A stretch of 64,000 bases of DNA from an uncultured Eubacteriales bacterium (GTDB lineage Bacteria > Bacillota > Clostridia > Christensenellales > Aristaeellaceae), in assembly GCA_902765395.1 (NCBI GenBank), contig CACWZP010000005.1, forward strand, positions 1 to 64,000. The letters run 5' to 3'. Both the position numbers and the translations under genes were made by a program. The notes below the pieces were generated by a model. That model was not told the origin of the DNA. It did no database searches and saw only the letters and a program-made list of their open reading frames with translations. Position 1 is the first letter of the stretch. Every line of letters begins with the position of its first letter. This document shows, in pieces, positions 59,319-64,000 of this stretch.

Positions 59319-60161
59319 TTGGATATTCGATACTCCTGCGGCCCCCGCGATTTCAGCCGCTACACCACCGAGGAGACCCGAGCGGAATTCCTGATCGAGA
59401 CCCTGTTCACCCCCGGCGACGTGAACGCCGTGTACAGCCACGTGGACCGCATGGTCACCATGGGCATCATGCCCGTGGGCGAGCCCGTGTCCATCGACAA
59501 GGGCATCGACGTGTGGCACAACTTTGGCACCAGCTATTTCCTGGAGCGCCGGGAGTGCGGCATGTTCAACGTGGGCGGCTCCGGCACCGTCACCGTGGAC
59601 GGCGAGGTGTACGAGCTGGGCTACAAGGACTGCCTGTACATCACCCGCGGGGCGAAGGAAGTGCTGTTCGCCAGCGACCATCCCGCCCAGCCCGCGAAGT
59701 TCTATCTGGTGTCCGCCCCGGCCCACACCAGCTATGAGAACAAGCTGATCCGCATCGCGGACGCGGCCAAAAAGCCCTGCGGCAGCGCCGAGACCAGCAA
59801 CAAGCGGGTCATCAACCAGTTCATCCATCCCGACGTGCTCAAGACCTGCCAGCTCTCCATGGGCATGACGGTGCTGGAGCCCGGCTCGGTTTGGAACACC
59901 ATGCCCGCCCACACCCATGAGCGCCGCATGGAGGTGTATTTTTACTTCGAGGTGCCGGAAAACGAGGCCGTGTTCCACTTCATGGGCAAGCCCGACCAGA
60001 CGCGCCACATCGTGATGACCAACGAGCAGGCCGTCATCAGCCCGTCCTGGTCCATCCACGCCGGCGCCGGCACCAGCAACTACACCTTCATCTGGGCCAT
60101 GGGCGGCGAGAATCAGGCATTTGACGACATGGACAACATTGCCACCCCCGACCTGCGATAA
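59319..60161 (+). CDS. kduI: 5-dehydro-4-deoxy-D-glucuronate isomerase
   Basis: A 280-residue cupin-fold isomerase that turns 4-deoxy-5-ketouronate (from unsaturated pectin or glycosaminoglycan oligomers) into 2,5-diketo-3-deoxygluconate. Seen: DIRYSCGPRDFSRYTTEETR start, EPVSIDKGIDVWHNFGTSYFLERRECGMFN, TMPAHTHERRMEVYFYFE (metal-binding His/Glu) and SPSWSIHAGAGTSNYTFIWAM. The start codon is TTG with GCGAGG upstream; no ATG is nearby. Confidence 0.95.
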   Translation: MDIRYSCGPRDFSRYTTEETRAEFLIETLFTPGDVNAVYSHVDRMVTMGIMPVGEPVSIDKGIDVWHNFGTSYFLERRECGMFNVGGSGTVTVDGEVYELGYKDCLYITRGAKEVLFASDHPAQPAKFYLVSAPAHTSYENKLIRIADAAKKPCGSAETSNKRVINQFIHPDVLKTCQLSMGMTVLEPGSVWNTMPAHTHERRMEVYFYFEVPENEAVFHFMGKPDQTRHIVMTNEQAVISPSWSIHAGAGTSNYTFIWAMGGENQAFDDMDNIATPDLR

Positions 60162-60173
60162 GGAGGTATTCCC

Positions 60174-60977
60174 ATGAGCTTCAGCATGAACGCTTTCAGC
60201 TTACAGGGCAAGGTGGCTTGGGTCACCGGCGCCGCCTACGGCATCGGCTTTGCCATCGCCGAAGCACTGGGCACGGCGGGGGCGAAGATCGCCTTCAACT
60301 GCCGGGGCGAAAAACACCTGGACGCCGCCCTGAAGGACTACGCCGCCAAGGGCATCGAGGCCCGGGGCTATATCTGCGACGTGACCGACGAGGCGGCTGT
60401 TGCCGAACTGGTCGGGCAGGTGGAGCGGGACCTGGGTCCCATCGACATCCTGGTGAACAACGCTGGCATCATCAAGCGCATTCCCATGCACGAGATGAGC
60501 GCCGAGGATTACCGCCAGGTGGTTGACATCGACCTGGTGGCGCCCTTCATCTGCGCCAAGGCTGTGATTCCCGGTATGATCGAACGGGGCCACGGCAAGA
60601 TCATCAACATCTGCTCCATGATGAGCGAGTTGGGCCGCGAGACCGTGTCCGCCTACGCGGCGGCCAAGGGCGGCTTGAAGATGCTCACCCGGAACATCTG
60701 CTCCGAGTACGGCGAGCACAACATCCAGTGCAACGGCATCGGGCCCGGCTACATCGCCACGCCCCAGACCGCGCCGCTGCGGGAGCGCCAGCCGGACGGC
60801 AGCCGCCACCCCTTCGACCAGTTCATCGTGGCCAAGACTCCGGCGGCCCGCTGGGGCACCACAGAGGACCTGATGGGCCCCGCGGTGTTCCTGGCCTCCG
60901 ACGCCTCCAACTTTGTCAACGGCCACGTGCTGTACGTGGACGGCGGCATCCTGGCCTATATCGGCAAGCAGCCGTAA
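60174..60977 (+). CDS. kduD: 2-deoxy-D-gluconate 3-dehydrogenase (SDR)
   Basis: A 267-residue short-chain dehydrogenase that reduces 2,5-diketo-3-deoxygluconate to 2-keto-3-deoxygluconate. NAD-binding VTGAAYGIGFAIAEALG, NNAGIIKRIPMHEM, and catalytic Ser-Tyr-Lys in ICSMMSELGRETVSAYAAAKGG. It follows kduI by 12 bases (RBS AAGGAGG), so the two are one operon. Confidence 0.94.
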   Translation: MSFSMNAFSLQGKVAWVTGAAYGIGFAIAEALGTAGAKIAFNCRGEKHLDAALKDYAAKGIEARGYICDVTDEAAVAELVGQVERDLGPIDILVNNAGIIKRIPMHEMSAEDYRQVVDIDLVAPFICAKAVIPGMIERGHGKIINICSMMSELGRETVSAYAAAKGGLKMLTRNICSEYGEHNIQCNGIGPGYIATPQTAPLRERQPDGSRHPFDQFIVAKTPAARWGTTEDLMGPAVFLASDASNFVNGHVLYVDGGILAYIGKQP

Positions 60978-61019
60978 GGGCAAAGGCAAAGCAGCCGGCC
61001 GCATATTGATTTCAGGGAG

Positions 61020-61060
61020 CCAGATCGCCACGTCGGCCCCGCCGGACGCGGCAATCTGGT
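61020..61060 (+). terminator. Repeat-derived terminator after kduD
   Basis: CCAGATCGCCACGTCGG and CCGGACGCGGCAATCTGG pair around a short loop, then TTTTCTTTT. The stem is a shortened relative of the element at 34003-34235. Confidence 0.8.
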
Positions 61061-61088
61061 TTTCTTTTGGCCCTTCATGTTTTCTTGA

Positions 61089-61247
61089 GGGATTCCCTCT
61101 CAGTCAGCCTGCTGCTGCCAGCTCTCCCCCTCACGGGACGAGCCAAGCACGAAGCAAGGCCTTGCCTCACCCCCGTGAGAGGAGAGGTGCCCGCAGGGCG
61201 GAGAGGGGACGCCCATTCCCTCAACTCTCCGGGAAGAGCCTTTCTTT
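61089..61247. repeat. Two short-form repeats in opposite orientation
   Basis: 61089-61145: CCCTCTCAGTCAGCCTGCTGCTGCCAGCT-like hairpin repeat and CTCCCCCTCACGGG. 61163-61215 is the reverse orientation (CCTCACCCCCGTGAGAGGAGAGGTGCCC-GCAGGGCGGAGAGGGG). Together they form a large inverted repeat between convergent kduD and eda. Confidence 0.75.
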
Positions 61248-61883
61248 TTACCCCCGAATCTCCTTGCACAGCGCGGTGGCGGCGGCGGACTTTTCGGTGA
61301 TGCCCGCGAAGTCCCCGGCGACGACCATGTCCTTGGTCACCATCCAGCTGCCGCCCACGGCCACGATCTTCGGGTTCTTGAAGTATTCGGCGGCGTTATT
61401 CTGGTTGATGCCGCCGGTGGGGATGAAGCGGATCTGCGGGAACGGGCCGCACAGCGCCTTGATGGTCTTGAGGCCGCCGAAGCTCTCCGCCGGGAAGAAC
61501 TTGAACACCTTCAGGCCGTACTTCAGGCCCAGCATGATCTCGCTGGGGGTGACCACGCCAGGGGTGATGGGCACATTCAGCTTGATGGCCTCGGCGATCA
61601 CGTCCTCGGCCGAGCCGGGGGAGACGATGAACTTCGCGCCGGCGTCCACGGCCTGGTGCAGCTGCTCCACATTGATGACGGTGCCCGCGCCGACGATCAT
61701 CTCCGGCACTTCCGCCGCCACCCTGGCGATGCTGTCCCGCGCCGCCGCGGTGCGGAAGGTGATCTCCATGGCATTGATGCCGCCCGCCAGCAGCGCCTTC
61801 GCGGTGGGAACGGCCTGCTCCGCGTCTTCCAATACGACCACCGGCACCACGCCGCAGGCCGCAACCTGATCAACAGTCAACAT
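61248..61883 (-). CDS. eda: 2-keto-3-deoxy-6-phosphogluconate (KDPG) aldolase
   Basis: A 211-residue aldolase that splits KDPG into pyruvate and glyceraldehyde-3-phosphate. VVPVVVLEDAEQAVPTAKALLAGGINAMEITFRT (catalytic Glu in MEITFRT), VGAGTVINVEQ, FPAESFGGLKTIKALCGPFP (Schiff-base Lys in FKFFPAE) and PTGGINQNNAAEYF are family hallmarks. It follows uxaC by 23 bases. Confidence 0.95.
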   Translation of the reverse strand: MLTVDQVAACGVVPVVVLEDAEQAVPTAKALLAGGINAMEITFRTAAARDSIARVAAEVPEMIVGAGTVINVEQLHQAVDAGAKFIVSPGSAEDVIAEAIKLNVPITPGVVTPSEIMLGLKYGLKVFKFFPAESFGGLKTIKALCGPFPQIRFIPTGGINQNNAAEYFKNPKIVAVGGSWMVTKDMVVAGDFAGITEKSAAATALCKEIRG

Positions 61884-61906
61884 AAGTCATTTACCTCCTG
61901 TTTTGT

Positions 61907-63313
61907 TTACTTCTCAGCAAAGTTGAAATACGCCTTGGCGTTGTCGTGACTGATGCCGCGGACGATCTCGGCAAGGGTCTTCATGTCGTCGGGATACATG
62001 CCGTCCTCCACCCACTGGCTGATCACGCGGCACAGGATGCGGCGGAAGTACTCGTGGCGCGGATAGCTCAAGAAGCTGCGGCTGTCGGTGAGCATGCCCA
62101 CGAAGCCGGCCAGGTAGCCCAGCGCCGCCAGGGATTTCAGCTGCTCGGTCATGCCGTCGAAGTGGTCGTTGAACCACCAGGCGGAGCCGTGCTGGATGCG
62201 CCCCACCGCCTCGTCGTTCTGGAAGCAGCCCAGGATGGTGTCGATGGCGGCGTTGTCGTTGGTGTTCAGAGAGTACAGGATGGTCTTGGGCAGGCAGCCC
62301 AGCTCCTCCAGGTGGCCCAGGAAGGCCGCGGTCTGGGTGGAGGGGGCGGTGTTGTCCACGCAGTCATAGCCGGTGTCCGGGCCCATCTTCCTGAACATGG
62401 GGCCGTTGTTGTCCCGGCGGCAGCCGTAGTGCAGCTGCATCACCCAGTTCATGCGCTTGTACTCGCCGGCCACGAAGGTCATGAACGCGAACTTGAACTT
62501 GTTCTCGTCCTCGGCGGAGGGGATCGCGCCGTTCAGGCGGGCCTTGAAGATGGCCTCCACCTCGTCGTCGGTGGCGGGGGCGTACATCACGTAGTTCAGC
62601 GCGTGGTCGCTGAGCACGCACTTGTGCTCGGCAAAGTAGGCCATGCGCTTCTTCAGCGCTTCCTTCAGGCCGGCGAAGCTGTCGATGGCGACGCCGGAGA
62701 CGTCGGCAAGCTGCTTCACGTAGTCCAGATAGGTGTCCTTCTCCAGGTTCATGGCCTTGTCCGGGCGCCAGGCGGGCAGCACGGCGGTCTTGAAGGAGGC
62801 GTCGGCGGCCAGCTTCTCGTGCCACTCCAGGGAGTCCACCGGGTCGTCGGTGGTGCAGATGGTCTCGACATTGGACATGTTGATGAGGCCCCGCACGCCG
62901 TAGCCCGGCTCCTGCAGCTTCTTCTCGGTCAGCTGCCAGACCTCCTCGGCGGTGTCCCTGTTCAGGATGCCCTCATAGCCGAAGAAGCGGCGCAGCTCCA
63001 GGTGGCTCCAGTGATAGAGCGGATTGCCGATGGCCTTGCCCAGCACCTCGGCCCACTTCATGAACTTTTCCTTGTCGGTGGTCTCGTTGCCAGTGATGTA
63101 CTTCTCGGGGATGCCCGCCGAGCGCATCAGGCGCCACTTGTAGTGGTCGCCGCCCAGCCAGACCTGGGTGATGTTGTCGTACCGCCGATCCTCCCAGATC
63201 TCCCGGGGGTTGATGTGGCAGTGATAGTCGATGATCGGGCAGTCCGCCGCAGCCTCGTGATACAGCTTTTTGGCGGTTTCGGTGTTCAAAAGGAAATCTT
63301 TGTCGAGAAACAT
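61907..63313 (-). CDS. uxaC: Glucuronate isomerase
   Basis: A 468-residue amidohydrolase-fold isomerase that converts glucuronate to fructuronate or galacturonate to tagaturonate. IDYHCHINPREIWEDRRYDNI, WLGGDHYKWRLMRSAGIPEKYITG, and FVAGEYKRMNWVMQLHYGCRRDNN are characteristic. The ATG at 63313 was preferred over an upstream TTG that overlaps its GGAGG. Confidence 0.95.
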   Translation of the reverse strand: MFLDKDFLLNTETAKKLYHEAAADCPIIDYHCHINPREIWEDRRYDNITQVWLGGDHYKWRLMRSAGIPEKYITGNETTDKEKFMKWAEVLGKAIGNPLYHWSHLELRRFFGYEGILNRDTAEEVWQLTEKKLQEPGYGVRGLINMSNVETICTTDDPVDSLEWHEKLAADASFKTAVLPAWRPDKAMNLEKDTYLDYVKQLADVSGVAIDSFAGLKEALKKRMAYFAEHKCVLSDHALNYVMYAPATDDEVEAIFKARLNGAIPSAEDENKFKFAFMTFVAGEYKRMNWVMQLHYGCRRDNNGPMFRKMGPDTGYDCVDNTAPSTQTAAFLGHLEELGCLPKTILYSLNTNDNAAIDTILGCFQNDEAVGRIQHGSAWWFNDHFDGMTEQLKSLAALGYLAGFVGMLTDSRSFLSYPRHEYFRRILCRVISQWVEDGMYPDDMKTLAEIVRGISHDNAKAYFNFAEK

Positions 63314-63414
63314 ATGTACCTCCAATTGTGTGATAACGCTGGTTTCCTGCGCTGGAATCAGGGGCGCAGGAAACCGGGAACAGAAAGACGGCAGTGAATG
63401 CCTGTAGGCGCAGC

Positions 63415-64000
63415 CTACCGCTTTACCCGCGCTCCGGCGCCGCCCATGACGGCCTCCACCTCTTCGCGGGTGGCCATGGAGGTGTCGCCGGGGGTGGTCA
63501 TGGCCAGGGCGCCGTGGGCCGCGCCGTAGTTCACGGCGGTCTCGGCGTTGCCGGTGGTCATCAGGCCGTAGATCAGGCCGGAGGCGAAGCTGTCGCCGCC
63601 GCCCACGCGATCCATGATCTCCAGCCCGTCATAGGCCTTGGACATGTGCACCACGCCGTCGGCCCAGCAGATGGCCTTCCAGTCGTTCACGGTGGCGGTC
63701 TTCACGGTGCGCAGCGTGGTGGCGATGGCCTTGAAGTTGGGATAGGCCTTGGCCGCCTGCTCGATCATCTTGTAGTAGCCGTCCAGGTTCAGACTCTTCA
63801 GGTTGGCGTCGTTGCCCTCCACCTCCAGGCCCAGGCAGGCGGTGAAATCCTCCTCGTTGCCGATCATCACGTCCACGTACTTCGCCACTTCCTTATTCAC
63901 CTCGCGGGCCTTCTCCAGGCCGCCGATGGCGCTCCACATGGAGGGGCGGTAGTTCAGGTCGTAGGAGATGATGGTGCCGTGCTTCTTGGCGATCTTGCAG
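63415..64000 (-). CDS. kdgK: 2-keto-3-deoxygluconate kinase (PfkB family), 5' end beyond the window
   Basis: About 195 codons of a ribokinase-family sugar kinase run off the window at 64000. ISYDLNYRPSMW, MIGNEEDFTACLGLEVEG and DRVGGGDSFASGLIYGLM (catalytic Asp region) mark the family. It is the KDG step that links the uxaA and kduD products to eda. It is upstream of uxaC on the same strand (101 bases apart), so kdgK-uxaC-eda are probably one unit. Confidence 0.9.
   Translation of the reverse strand, partial: CKIAKKHGTIISYDLNYRPSMWSAIGGLEKAREVNKEVAKYVDVMIGNEEDFTACLGLEVEGNDANLKSLNLDGYYKMIEQAAKAYPNFKAIATTLRTVKTATVNDWKAICWADGVVHMSKAYDGLEIMDRVGGGDSFASGLIYGLMTTGNAETAVNYGAAHGALAMTTPGDTSMATREEVEAVMGGAGARVKR

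Overview
The window is a very GC-rich stretch of a bacterial chromosome, most likely from an uncultured anaerobic Clostridia (Bacillota) gut-type organism. Evidence: strong AGGAGG ribosome-binding sites, Gram-positive CGAAC-N4-GTTCG SOS boxes in front of recA, a YesM/YesN-type two-component system, an LCP (LytR-CpsA-Psr) protein, a group B [FeFe] hydrogenase, and pectin/uronate catabolism genes. I cannot name a genus from the sequence.

Layout. (1) 1-5100: LCP cell-wall protein (cut by the window edge), an AAA ATPase of unknown role, and an XpaC-like membrane protein. (2) 5229-21192: one module of phage genes in canonical order: repressor, ArpU-type regulator, putative small terminase, large terminase, portal, scaffold, capsid, connectors, tail tube, tail chaperones, tape measure, distal tail protein, tail hub/spike and a small last gene. 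No integrase, replication gene, head protease, holin or lysin is visible, and almost every gene block is separated by a chromosomal palindromic repeat, one of which lies in frame inside the portal gene. The module ends against recA. (3) 21183-24141: recA, with two SOS boxes and a promoter lying inside the loop of a terminator-like hairpin, then a polyprenyl glycosylphosphotransferase. (4) 24331-33244: a sugar-sensing and uptake locus: lipoprotein binding protein, YesM-like kinase, YesN-like regulator, second binding protein, ABC ATPase and two permeases of the galactofuranose/ribose type. (5) 33412-45365: HD hydrolase, argH, argG, methyltransferase, tadA, acetyltransferase, two-gene DUF421/DUF4363 unit, zinc-ribbon protein and a CapA-like protein preceded by a partial duplicate of itself. 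(6) 45507-50074: ispE, tRNA-Leu(GAG), purine permease, a 41-residue protein and a MATE transporter. (7) 50367-55945: methionine/folate operon (metF, MetH reactivation domain as a separate gene, metH) and an [FeFe] hydrogenase. (8) 56006-64000: uronate catabolism: uxaA, uxaB, kduI, kduD, eda, uxaC, kdgK. Together these take galacturonate and unsaturated pectin products to 2-keto-3-deoxygluconate and on to pyruvate and glyceraldehyde-3-phosphate.

The most unusual feature is an abundant family of two-hairpin palindromic repeats whose stems differ between copies but stay base-paired. They fill the spacers of the phage module and occur elsewhere in the window. Other repeat families form terminators, extend the end of tadA, and sit between convergent genes. 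All functions are inferred by eye from protein and DNA motifs; no database search was run.
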